Assembly (NCBI GenBank): GCA_947044365.1
Contig: OX345645.1
Coordinates: 687,356-751,355, forward strand
DNA length: 64,000 bases
Reading direction: 5' to 3'
Origin: Petrosia ficiformis
Lineage: Eukaryota; Porifera; Demospongiae; Haplosclerida; Petrosiidae
Positions 51,001 through 61,400 of the stretch are shown here, one piece after another. The notes below the pieces were generated by a model that was given only the letters and a program-made list of their open reading frames with translations, ran no database searches and was not told where the DNA came from. The position numbers and the translations under genes are program-made. How positions within the stretch are numbered: the stretch's first letter is position 1; each line of letters begins with the position of its first letter.

Positions 51001-54000
51001 CCTAATCTTGTATATAGGTGAACCTCCTAGGCTTAATCGTGCAGACGGATTTATTCTTAACCCTCCAGAAGCAAACACAGCGATAGGAAATGATTCCTGT
51101 GCATTAGTTAGGGATCTAAACTCAGGCAGACGTCGAGGTGTGAGGATTAATTGTAATGCAGCTAATGCCGCTACAACAACATGGTTTAGAGATGATGTAA
51201 TGCTTAATTTTACTGAACCATTACTTGAAACAAACAATCGTTCAGGAAATTACACATGTGTTGTTACAAGTGAATGTGGTGCTATGGATAGTGAATTTAC
51301 ACTAATATATGGTTAGTAATACTATTTGTGTGATGACAGCTCTAAGTAATGTTTCCATGGCAACCCTGTACTCTGTGTGTTGATATAATTCAATTTTTTG
51401 ATCCACTATAGAGTTGTAGTTAGTTATATAATTAAGATATAAGTAGTAGTTAACTATAATACTGTAAAAATCCACTTTACACAAAACAAAGAATGTTTGA
51501 ATGTAAACTAAACTCTTAAATATAATTATATAAATATATATAATTATTTTCCTATAATAAGTTTGTTCTTTCAATTCTTTTATAATAGAAGCACCAATTA
51601 TTGATGAGGGATCTGGTTTAGTGACTGATAGTCTAAATGGTATTAATGTTGGTAGTGATGTTTGTGTTGATCAAAGTTTAGGGGGTAGCCTTACCATCGA
51701 ATGTAATTTACTTAATGGAACCACCCCGCCTTCTCCTATCTACATGTGGAGTAAAGGGGGAGATCCTAGCTTCTCCTCATCTGCTTCATCAATCATGTTA
51801 GACCGATCTGATGGAAGTGTTGCTGGTAATTATGCATGTAATGTTGCAACTGGACCTAATGGGGTGTGTGGTATGGATGAATCCACTTCTAGAGTCTTGA
51901 GTAAGTTCATGATAACATTCCAATATTTGATAGTGGTTAATGGTTTGGTCTAATAACTAATCATGTACTGTATCAGTAAAAATGGATAATTCATAAACCC
52001 AGCAAAGGTTAGCAAGGAGTATTAGATTTTGCAAATTGCAAATGAGTTATGTGCGTGGATGTATAGAGAAATCCAACAACAGTTAAAAGATGTGACACTC
52101 AATGATAACATTCATTGCACATCTAAAATAGTGCATTTTAATGTGAACAATTATTTGCTATGGTCACATCACCATGTACACATTTCAATTACAAGTTCAT
52201 ATTGTAATGGACTTATTTCTCTGTTTGTTAGTAAAACTGAATACAATGTATAAATATATATTTATATATTTATTATAGTACCACCTAATATTATAATGAC
52301 TGGAGGATTCAATCCAGATCCTCCTGGTACAATCAATATTGGTACTGATGCCTGCCTAACTGGAAGTCTAGCACTACAATGTTCGATAGTAGGGGGAACA
52401 CTTCCAATCACTCGTGTCTGGACACAGGATGGAAGTATGCTGTTATCAACTGAAGTGTTCTTACCTATTTCCAGTGGTGGAACCTATACATGTTCAGTTA
52501 GTAATGACTGCCCAACACCATCCATAGGAACTAGTGTTATTACAGGTGAGTTGTGTTGTCATGTAGATTGAAGATGAGTGGATTGATGGTTGTATGGATG
52601 GATAGATGGATGGATGGATGGAAGGATGGAAGGATGGATGGATGGATGGATGGATGGATGATGGATGGATGGAAGGATGAATGGATGGATGGATGGATGG
52701 AAGATCGATGTAAGATGGATGGATCAATGGATGGATTTCAATGAATCACAAGATGGATAAATGGACAGATCGATCAAAAAAATAGATGGACAGACAACGA
52801 AGTGGATGGATGGATTGATAGATCGATGGGTGACAAATGTACTCCAAGCACTGAAGAACAAAATGATTTACAGAATTTATTGTATAATTTTCACTTATTA
52901 TTTTTAATTCCATATTACACAGTACCTCCCACTGTCTCAATATCAGCCAGCATCACTGGATCATTGACCAATGGTTGTGAGACACCTGGAAATATGTTGT
53001 GTCCATTAATAGGAGAAATGGTCACTATTAGTTGTGCTGTTACTGGTACTAGTAGTTATATGATTTCTGGTCCTGGAGGCACTTCAAATAGTATGGATTT
53101 GGTTATTAATTCCTTTCAAGAATCAGATGCTGGTACATATCAATGTACTGCCAGTAATCAATGTGGTTCATCCAATGATAGTATACCAATAATATTTACT
53201 GGTATGTTTGTGTGTTTGGTTGTCTGTGTACATATTTGTGTCTGTGTGTTTGTATGTTACACTAATTAATTACTATTCATGTTAATCGGTTACATGAACT
53301 ACTCATAAACTATTATATATACTTACTTTCAATTTATAGGTACTCCTCCAATAATTTCGACACCACCTCCTGGTCCTCCAACTAACCGACCCCCAACCCT
53401 CCCTCCAAACATGTTAATTAATATTGGTCAGAATGTTTGTATCACAACAGACCAAATGGTTGATATTAGCTGCATTATTGAATCTGGGACTGAACCTATA
53501 AATTTCATTTGGACCAGAGACCCAGATCCCACTATTATCAGTACTATGTCAGTACTTCAGGATGTAGGCGTTGGAACGTACAATTGTAAAGCCAACAACA
53601 CTTTTGGATCTAATGTTGAGAGTTCATCTATATTTAGTTAGTAATTTTTTAAAATTTATATGCAAAGTGGATGATCTTCATCTTCATTCTTTTAGGTTTT
53701 TCTAATATTGATCTTGAAGTAACTATCTTTCCTAGAAACAGATGTAGTGATCTGCGTGAACCTCTACCTCCATCTGTTAACCACTGTGCCTTCCTTGGTG
53801 ATAATGTCACAATTCTATGCTCCTCTGCTGATACTAATGGATCTAGAGTCATCACTCCAAATGGTGAAACTGGTAGAAGAGACATTGTTGATATTGAGGA
53901 GAGTGACTCTGGGATGTATAACTGTAGTTTAAATAATGTTTGTGGGGATACGATTGAATCTTTTTATTTAGCAGTTTTTGGTGAGTGTATGCATATTGTA

Positions 54001-56732
54001 TGTATGTATACATAATTGTTTATAGGAACTATGCATATCACATATATATGCAGTTACAAACATGCATACATACACACATACACACACACACACAGCACTA
54101 TACATATATACACACATTCTGTATTCTATTTTCTGTTACATACAGATCCTGCTATAATTGATCGAGAGACACCTCTTCCTCCTGATACACCTAATGAAAG
54201 GCATTTTGGTGCTGGACGTTCAGATGGCCCTATGAATGTTGCAGAAAATGTCACTGTTCGATTACATTGTCCATACAGTGGCATTCATGTACCTACAACG
54301 AGATGGTTATTGGTAGCTAGTGATGGCACTACAACAGAGATAGTGAATATGCCACCAGACATTATGTTGATTAATGATACAGTCAACAGGACTTTAATAT
54401 TAGTTATCAATAATTTCAGAGAGGAGTTTGAGGGTACTTACAGGTGTGACACAGGGAATATTGCTGGGGAAGATGAAGGAGACGTTGTAATACAGAGTAA
54501 GTGAATGAAAAAATAGAATTGTAACCCTCATTATTATATGTAGTAAAAATCTATAAGATTTACTGTAAACCAGAAGCTCATTAGTGATAAAGGAAAGTCC
54601 AATTGTAATACTTCCGGACTGTCTAATTGTTTTGGTATATAGGTGTGTATATCATAAATAACATCAATATATCACCAATATTGGCCTTCGTATTACTAAA
54701 TATTGTAACTGTTAAAATATTTTGGATATTGCCCACCACTACCGATCATGCATAACTAAAATAAATATGAATATTAATTATATAGTACTTATCTTTCATA
54801 CACTTTGTAAAATGGTGTTGTTTTAATAAATATTTGAAGAGTAATTACAAAAATAATAGAAGTTAATTATCTTATAATGTGGGTGTGGTTATATCGTATC
54901 AAATTGTGACCCTTGTGAATTTTATATTGATGTGATACGATAAAGAAGGATTATCAGAAATATTAATAATATTTCGATAATATTGCCCACCACTAATGAT
55001 CGTACCCTTTTTACAAGATGGAGTACGATTAGATTGAGTTACTGGTATAAAGCAACATACCTACTAATTATGCAGTGTGTGTATTACGTATTCATGTAAT
55101 TATTTCTACATAAATATAGTTGAAGAAGAATGGAACACAACATCATGGAGTTCAGTGAGTGTGTTTCTATGCATATATTATCTATTTATTAATGCATCTA
55201 TCCATCCCTTGATGATTCAACTGTATTTTAATCCTTCCTTCTATAGTGTGATCCAGACTGTCATTTAGGTACTCGTATGCGTGTGGTAACATGCCGTGAA
55301 GTGAACACCTATGTATTGCTACCTGACAGTCGTTGTATTGAGGAAAAACCTGCATCTATGGAACGATGCATTGATAGAGGTCCTTGTTTCCTTGGTCCTC
55401 AATGGGCAGCACAGGAGTGGTCTCAAGTAAGTTTTCTACCTGACTCATAACCATTAGCTATAGTTAGTCATTACTGATAAATGTGTGTAGTTGCTTGAGT
55501 CAATTAGCAAAGAATTTACAATAGGGTTAGGATGATTGTGATAACTTTCAAGTAGGAATATAACAGGGTCAGGTTTTTCAATGCACAATTGGTAGTTTCT
55601 CTTATAATTATTACTATAATAAAAACAGTTCACTACTCTAAATAGAAACTGCACACCACCTTCACGGTTACACTGTCTAGATTGTATGAAAATACTGTAA
55701 TATTTGTAATTAAACGAGCTATCTGTCCCTAATATCAAACTGTGCCAATAATAGTTGTCTGCAAATCAGGGGTGGGTCTAGAAATTTTGTAATGTAGGGC
55801 GAAGTCGGCGCACAAAGGGCGCTGCAAAAGTTTTTGGATTATTAATTATTTGTGAGGGGTGTGGTCACTTAATTTAGCCTATGCGCAATAATAGATTATC
55901 TTCTGTGTCCAAATTTTAGACGCAGAATTATGTTTGCATTCAGTGAGTAAACTGATTGACCAGTTGTTATAGTTGTGTAAACTAACTCCACCCTTCATGT
56001 CATGTATTAGTCTTGCGTAGCCAGCCCATCTTTTTTCTGCTCTACGAGCGGGAAAGGGATGGACTGGCTACGCAAAACTAGTCATGTATGTAAACAACTC
56101 ACAAAAATGTTTTTTTTAAATTTTCAAATAAATTTTCATAGAAGTAAAAAATTAGGGGGGGCATTTGCCCTCCCTGCCCCCCCTGTAGACCCGCCACTGC
56201 TGCAAATATGTCTTAATTTTCGAAATCTGTGTATTTATTTATTTGTCTGTATTAAAATTATTAATGTGATCTTTTTTTCTAGTGCTCACGGGATTGTGGA
56301 GGTGGTTATCGTACTCGTAATTTGTACTGTCAAATTCCACGAACAGGAGAGATAGTTAATGATAATATGTGTGTTGGACAACTTCGACCTCACACATTTG
56401 AGTATTGTAACTTGGATCCATGTAAGAAAGTGTAACTGTATGTTCCATTCCTCTCTGCTATCATTCCACCTTTTTCCATCTCCTACTCACTGTATGTCTA
56501 TAATACTCAGATCTATTTTCTATTTTTGACTATTCCTTCTCCACTTCTCTTCATCCTTCCCTCATTCCCTTTATATATGTCTCCTCTCTTCTTCCTTATT
56601 TTGGTATATTATCTCATCACTTCTGCAGGTTGCACAAAAGATAGATATCCACAATTCTGTAAGCTCATCCGTGGTGGTTCTTTTTGTGAAAAGAAAGTTT
56701 TCAAAAAAGATTGTTGCTGGTCATGTCGATAA
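42023..56732 (+). CDS. Ig gene 1: secreted protein with 15 Ig domains, 2 TSP1 and PLAC (22 exons)
   Basis: Exons: 42023-42049, 42106-42208, 42595-42841, 44003-44172, 44274-44642, 46344-46625, 47953-48255, 48438-48731, 49009-49320, 49699-49965, 50533-50835, 51018-51311, 51589-51900, 52279-52545, 52923-53201, 53340-53636, 53696-53980, 54146-54496, 55120-55154, 55247-55426, 56283-56421, 56629-56732. All join in phase to 1739 aa. A signal peptide ([18 protein letters not shown]) is followed by Ig1 (exons 3-4) and 14 Ig domains, one per phase-1 exon, with Cys/Trp/Tyr-x-Cys cores such as [13 protein letters not shown] Pro-rich linker lies in exon 16. TSP1 repeats ([26 protein letters not shown]) and a six-Cys PLAC domain ([12 protein letters not shown] to CCWSCR) end it. 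No membrane segment: probably extracellular matrix, in the papilin/ADAMTS-like style. AATAAA lies at 56784. Ligand unknown. Exons 7-10 and 11-14 are a recent tandem duplication. Confidence 0.92.
43280..43600. mobile_element. Fragments of the 205-bp-arm TIR family, Ig gene 1 intron 3
   Basis: GGCTCAACAATGGTTAGTGT and GGCCCAAAGAGAGAACTGTG, then GATCATATGGCACACCATTG near 43570, match the arms of the 21925-22725 element. The copy at 62820-63080 shares it, so it predates the gene duplication. Confidence 0.6.
43600..43635. repeat. AT microsatellite
   Basis: (AT)n in Ig gene 1 intron 3. Confidence 0.9.
45040..45445. mobile_element. MITE with TGCAAAAACAGAATTGTTAA termini, Ig gene 1 intron 5
   Basis: TIRs of about 50 bp: TGCAAAAACAGAATTGTTAA, then TTGGTTAGTACAGTTGCAAG at left, reverse-complemented by CTTGCAACTGTACTAACCAA, then TTTTAACAATTTTATTTTTG at right. 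It is absent from the matching place in the paralogue (near 61930), so it inserted after the gene duplication. Its termini resemble both ends of the transposon remnant at 58867-59750. Confidence 0.75.
45490..45800. mobile_element. Foldback MITE derivative, Ig gene 1 intron 5
   Basis: Contains GGTCATTCACGTTCACCATG, GTTTGGAATGACCAACAATG, two ~60-bp units with TACAGTATAATCATGTATTA, and the end TTTTGAGGTCATCGTGAATG. It matches the 15430-15930 family and is also missing from the paralogue's intron. Confidence 0.75.
46690..46860. repeat. Unclassified conserved intronic repeat, Ig gene 1 intron 6
   Basis: Sequence with GCATAGGCAGAGTAGAGGGT, TTAAGCTTTCTGCTGTGATG and CACAGCAGAAAACAGTCTAG forms an internal inverted pair (TTTCTGCTGTG/CACAGCAGAAA). 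The same stretch follows exon 6 of the paralogue (63855-64000) almost unchanged. Confidence 0.5.
47330..47600 (-). repeat. Possible transposon ORF fragment, Ig gene 1 intron 6
   Basis: Reverse-strand fragments read [18 protein letters not shown] and, in another frame, a Lys/Glu/Arg-rich segment. The composition is unlike the surrounding AT-rich intron. I cannot name the family; it may be a decayed transposon gene. Confidence 0.3.
50040..50185. mobile_element. Foldback MITE arm between the duplicated units
   Basis: TGTATAGTTTAATGTCATAA, TTATACTGAAACTGTAATGA and ATAATATGAAAATGGTGCAG match one arm of the 15430-15930 element. Confidence 0.7.
50190..50445. mobile_element. TTAGTTAACTAAAAC family element, copy 3
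   Basis: TTTCAGTTAACTAAACTATA and CACTTTTAGTTAGTTAACTA resemble copies 1 and 2 in opposite orientation. Confidence 0.55.
52580..52765. repeat. GGAT microsatellite, Ig gene 1 intron 14
   Basis: (GGAT)n with GGAA interruptions; a shorter version follows the first unit at 50000-50030. Confidence 0.9.
55767..56199. mobile_element. hAT-like MITE with perfect 8-bp target duplication, Ig gene 1 intron 20
   Basis: Flanked by CTGCAAAT at 55759-55766 and again at 56200-56207. Termini CAGGGGTGGGTCTAG and CTACAGGGGGG/GTAGACCCGCCACTG are inverted, in the hAT style CAGNGGCGG. No transposase ORF. Confidence 0.85.
56000..56085. mobile_element. Hairpin MITE nested in the hAT-like MITE
   Basis: TAGTCTTGCGTAGCCAGCCC at left pairs with GGACTGGCTACGCAAAACTA at right round a short G/A-rich loop. 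Confidence 0.7.
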
Positions 56733-57785
56733 TAAGAAACTCTTCTATTATTCACACATTACCATAACACACTGAACAAAACTAATAAATACTGTTTAAA
56801 ATACATGTTATTTTTTGTTCTGCCCGGACCTATCGTGTATAGCTCACACTATATCATGCTTTTTATAATGTGTGTATGTGTGTGTTTGCTGTTACACAGA
56901 GATTTGTATTTAATCCTCACAACATGTTACGGATTATTTACTAGAGGTCAATCTGTTTGTTTTGCATTAGCTGCAGCAATTTGTTTTATTAATCATTAAT
57001 TCGTGTGTATGTACATGTAATCATAATTATGTACATTTATAATCTATGTAGTAAGGTTTGCATTGTTTGTTAGAGATCACATTTCTTTACCTTTATATAT
57101 ATCAATTCTGTAGCAAGCATGAAGTGAATATTCACACTCTGACTCTTACGCTTTCTGATCAACATCACTATGGGCTCCTGCCTTTACATATATCAACTTT
57201 GCAGCAAGCATGAAGTGAATCTTCACACACTGACCCATAACCACTTCATTTATTATTACATTATTCACATATTCTGTTCTGACTCACTGAGTATCCAACT
57301 GTTTGAAAAAAGTATTATTGTCATCAGAGGTAACTAACCATAATCTTCCCTCCTAATCATACCATAAAGATTTATTCAATTACTAGTTAATCATTGAAAC
57401 AGATACGATTTAGCTAGTGTGGGAGGCTGTTTCTGCGTGGCTTGGCCTTAGAGCATATCAGTAACATTGCATTTTTAATACAGCAGCTAATCCAGCAAGC
57501 AATAAATAAAATTAATATGGAGAGTGTACACAATATATTGGAAGGTGCATCGAATAATAATATAGGGCCCTGAGATATAATTCTACACTTAATTATTATG
57601 GTTATTTTATAAAACAATTCAGATTATATAACCCATGTTTTTTATACAAGTTACATAGCATTTTGTAAAAGATCCAAAGAAAAAGTGCTCCACATAACAT
57701 TTCAGCTTTGGAAGAAGGCTAAAGCCAAATGTCACATTTCATTCATTTTTCAATCTTCATTCAGTATATATATATTTGAGACGTT

Positions 57786-57942
57786 GGTTAGGATTAACCA
57801 TCCTATAGGTGTTTATATGAGCAATGAAGTCCACAGTAAAACAGAGACTCTCTTTCCAGGAAACAACATGACCATATGTAGCTGAACATGAACCACGATC
57901 AGGAGGCTCAAGCTCTAACCACTATGCCACACTGTCTACTAT
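57786..57942 (-). mobile_element. tRNA-derived SINE, family A, reverse copy
   Basis: Reads in reverse: AACCATCCTATAGGTGTTTA, GAAGTCCACAGTAAAACAGA, CTTTCCAGGAAACAACATGA, GATCAGGAGGCTCAAGCTCT, ACCACTATGCCACACTGTC. Confidence 0.75.
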
Positions 57943-57964
57943 ATTTCATGCGCGTTTCATGGTA

Positions 57965-58080
57965 GAAGACAGTTATACACCTCGGTATGATTTCTACTGA
58001 TTTATCAAGCCTCGTGCCGCCTTCAGCCCTCGATTTGAGTAGAAACCTTTACCTCAGTGTATAACTTATACTTATTAAAA
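57965..58080. mobile_element. Hairpin MITE (GTTATACACTGAGGT family), copy 2
   Basis: AGTTATACACCTCGGTATGA pairs with ACCTCAGTGTATAACTTATA; TTTCTACTGATTTATCAAGC matches the 6060-6170 copy. Confidence 0.7.
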
Positions 58081-58484
58081 TTATTTTTCAAAAGCCCCCA
58101 GGTTAAAAAACTGTAAGTGCTACAGTACTCTCTGATAGTATGTACTTCATAATTTTGGCAATGATTATAATTACACGCCATAGACTAGACCTCTCATTGA
58201 ACCATACTACAGTATCTCTTGACAATGATGTTTTACCCAGAATGGTTAGATATATATAATATAAATATCTACACAAAGATCATTTTCTCAATCAGCTATA
58301 ATCTATATTATTATATATAATTATATTTAATATAATTATAATTTTGATTGAGATTATCATTAATTAATTACATAATTATTACGCAACTGCTATATATAGT
58401 GGCGCCTCTATTCCTGCGGCTTTCCCTGGAAACAAAGTAGCGAGCTGTTGCTTCCAGGCAGACAACTGCCCATTTTCTGCAGAA

Positions 58485-61400
58485 ATGGCTAGCGCTCTTC
58501 ACTTCCTAGTGCTAACAGTGAGTCAACCATATCAATTGGTATAAATATTATTTACTTATTCATTTCGCAGACTTTATTCCTGTTGTTTTTTAACAGTTGT
58601 AACGCACAACTGGTGGTTGTATTCCCGTGGCCTGGTCCTCTAGTTGTGCCTGTTGATAACACAGTTGTGGAACAAGGTAAGTTTACCTGAATATTTTTTT
58701 ACGGGGGTGGGTAGACTTTATTCTGCTAGCCGAAACTCCCAGGATGTCCGCATATAAGCAAGAGCCCATGGAAATGAATGTTCACCAAAGATGCATGCAT
58801 AGTTAAATATGATGTGTGGGTGTATCAAAGGTACCGACAGGCTGCAACAGCTGTACTTCCCACACTGCAAAAACAAAATAGTTAAAATAAGTCTATTCAC
58901 GTTCTGGAGTCGCAGAAGTCAACAGCGGAAGAAATCCACTCTACCAAAGGTATGCCGCAGTAAGAAAACTGCTGAAGCCACTGGCTTCTCAGAGCGCACT
59001 GTCAACTGTGTCCTACTGGAGAAAAGAAAGCTGGATGGAAGTTCTTTTACATCACCAAATAAGAGATATAAGGAAAGCAGAGTACGTTTAGATGTTGTTG
59101 CCTTTGATACTGATGCTATTTGTCGTACTGTACATGAGTTATGAGAAAAAAAGAGTATCCAACACTGGACAAGCTATTGCAGGTTCTGAAGGCGAAGATG
59201 TTATTTAACGGAGGACGAATTTCACTGGAAATTATTGAGAGAAAAATAGGATTTAGATACAAGAAGAATACATAGAAGAGTTTATTATTCTTTTTGGTGG
59301 AGAATCAGATGAGTTATCAGAAGAAAGCAGCAATTCAGAATCAGATGGCAGCATCAGTAGTGATGGAGAATACATGTAGATATAAATAATATATATTTAA
59401 TTACAGAGTATTATAATTGCAGTGTATAAATTGTATTGTTTACACAGTACCTACTTATAAGCCACTTATTTTCAAGTATCTTGTAAATTCCTTGTGGTCT
59501 TAGTATTCCTGTGCTTAAGCATGGAGCTTAACGGTACAATTTGTATAGTTTATGATTCACAATTGTATCGCACATTGTTGGATTCAGCAAGTTACGACGA
59601 GTAGAATGGTCTTTGTTGCATGTCAATACGACGACGTATAAGGAAGTTATAACCACAAACGTTCGCGACTCCTGAACGTGTGAATAGACTATAATTTAAT
59701 TGTTAGTGCAGTTGCAAGGATTTAACAATTAGTTTGTTATTCATGATAAGGACATATAAGATCATAGATAACAAAATTTCTTAACTCCCGGGATGTCTGC
59801 ACATAGTCAAGTGCCCATTGTTCAGCAAAGATGCATACATAGTTAAATATGATGTGTTGGTGTATCAAAGGTACCGACAGGCTACAACAGCTGTATTTCT
59901 CATATTGTAAACCCGTGTCGTGTGAAAACACATATAGCACTCTGTTGGGTTTGCTTCACCCATGCATATCACATTAAAGCATCTGCTTACTCTCAAAATT
60001 ACAATACCTGAGTCCTAGTCTCCACAAGTATAGCACAAGCAAAGCAAGTGCTTGACTATACCTGTCATGCTGTAATATGTGTAATGCACTTGCAGGGGTG
60101 CTTTAACAACATGTTGATACTTACTTACAGGTACTACTGCACGGATTGAATTTTCTGACAATGATATGCAGAGATCAATCGTAATTCGAGAAGACGTTGA
60201 TGTGATACTAGACTGCAGTCGTGTGGTTGAAAGACTAGATAGTGATAATCCTATAGTTCCAACAGTATCTATAATGGTAACTTGGTTTATACAAAGACTT
60301 GATACCGATCTAGAAACTCTTGGTGCTGAGGAACCATTACTTGAATCATCACTTCCACTTGATGAATCAATCACACAGTATGTTACTATTCTTAGTTATT
60401 CTACATTAAATAATGCCACAAAAATGTTTTAGAAAAGGCACTGCGCTTCATATACTGGCAATTATATACTCTTGCTAGGACTGGAGTGTAAATTGTAACA
60501 CGACAGCAAAGATGAGTTGTGTTTCCATGTACTCTTTTGCTACCAAAAGTCTTCTGAAAGTGGTGAAACAGCAATCGCAAGTTGTAAAAGTTGTCCTTTT
60601 ATAACCAAAAGGTTCTAGAAAAAGCCTGTCTTTTATTTTGATGCTTGTATAATTTCACATCTGTTGGTAACTTGATTGAAGTCCCAATGTTGTTAGTTGT
60701 TCAGAATTTGGTTCATACACAGACAGACAGAACACCAGATTACAGTAATCCTCCACCCCACCTATGCATGCGAGAGTTAATAAGTTGTATTTCAGACATG
60801 AGATGGTCATCAGTAATGACTATTGGTCATCACACAGTGAGATACTTCTCAATATGAAGACCAAAACTGTGTTTGTAATGCACAACTTCCATTAGTATTA
60901 TCTGTTTTTGTATGTCAATAGTTACTATAAAGAGGAAAGTTACATGATTTTGTTTAATATACAGGTTCTTAATTAATGGAACACACAACGAGATACTAGA
61001 TATCAGAAGGTCAAGCTTACCATCACAAGCTGTACAAAGCAGTGCTGGTGTATACCGATGTATGGCATGTGGAATGATACCTCTTCAACCACAGCCAATA
61101 TGTAACTCATCAACTATTGAAAAGGATGTTAGAGGTATGTATTTCATCCAATACTATATATATATGATTTATTTTTGCTTCAGAGCAAATTATGATCAAA
61201 ACCATGAATATATAATTTAATTACATAATTATTAACCTATTGTAGGTTTTGGACCTGTTATTGAAGATGGTCCTGAGGTTATGGAACAGGGAGCAAATCG
61301 GATTATTAATATTGGTAATGACTTCTGTCTTGGTGGGAGTAATATGCCTCCACAACTATTGATAAATTGTTATCATAATCGAAGTTTTCCTGTTTCTCAA

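Larger units (their letters stand above)
47953..52610 (+). repeat. Tandem segmental duplication, offset 2580 bp, four Ig exons per unit
   Basis: Positions 47953 to about 50030 and 50533 to about 52610 align with an offset of exactly 2580 bp and contain exons 7-10 and 11-14 with all three internal introns. Intron 7 (182 bp) shows no difference from intron 11 by eye, and introns 8 and 9 only about one and three. Both units end in GGAT repeats. A foldback MITE and a TTAGTTAAC element lie between the units. Confidence 0.95.
56733..58484. other. Intergenic between Ig gene 1 and Ig gene 2
   Basis: Contains the Ig gene 1 polyadenylation signal, a short duplicated stretch (AGCAAGCATGAAGTGAAT near 57115 and 57205), a reverse SINE (57786-57942), a hairpin MITE (57980-58075) and, from about 58213, promoter-proximal sequence related to that upstream of Ig gene 1. 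No exon is recognised. Confidence 0.6.
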
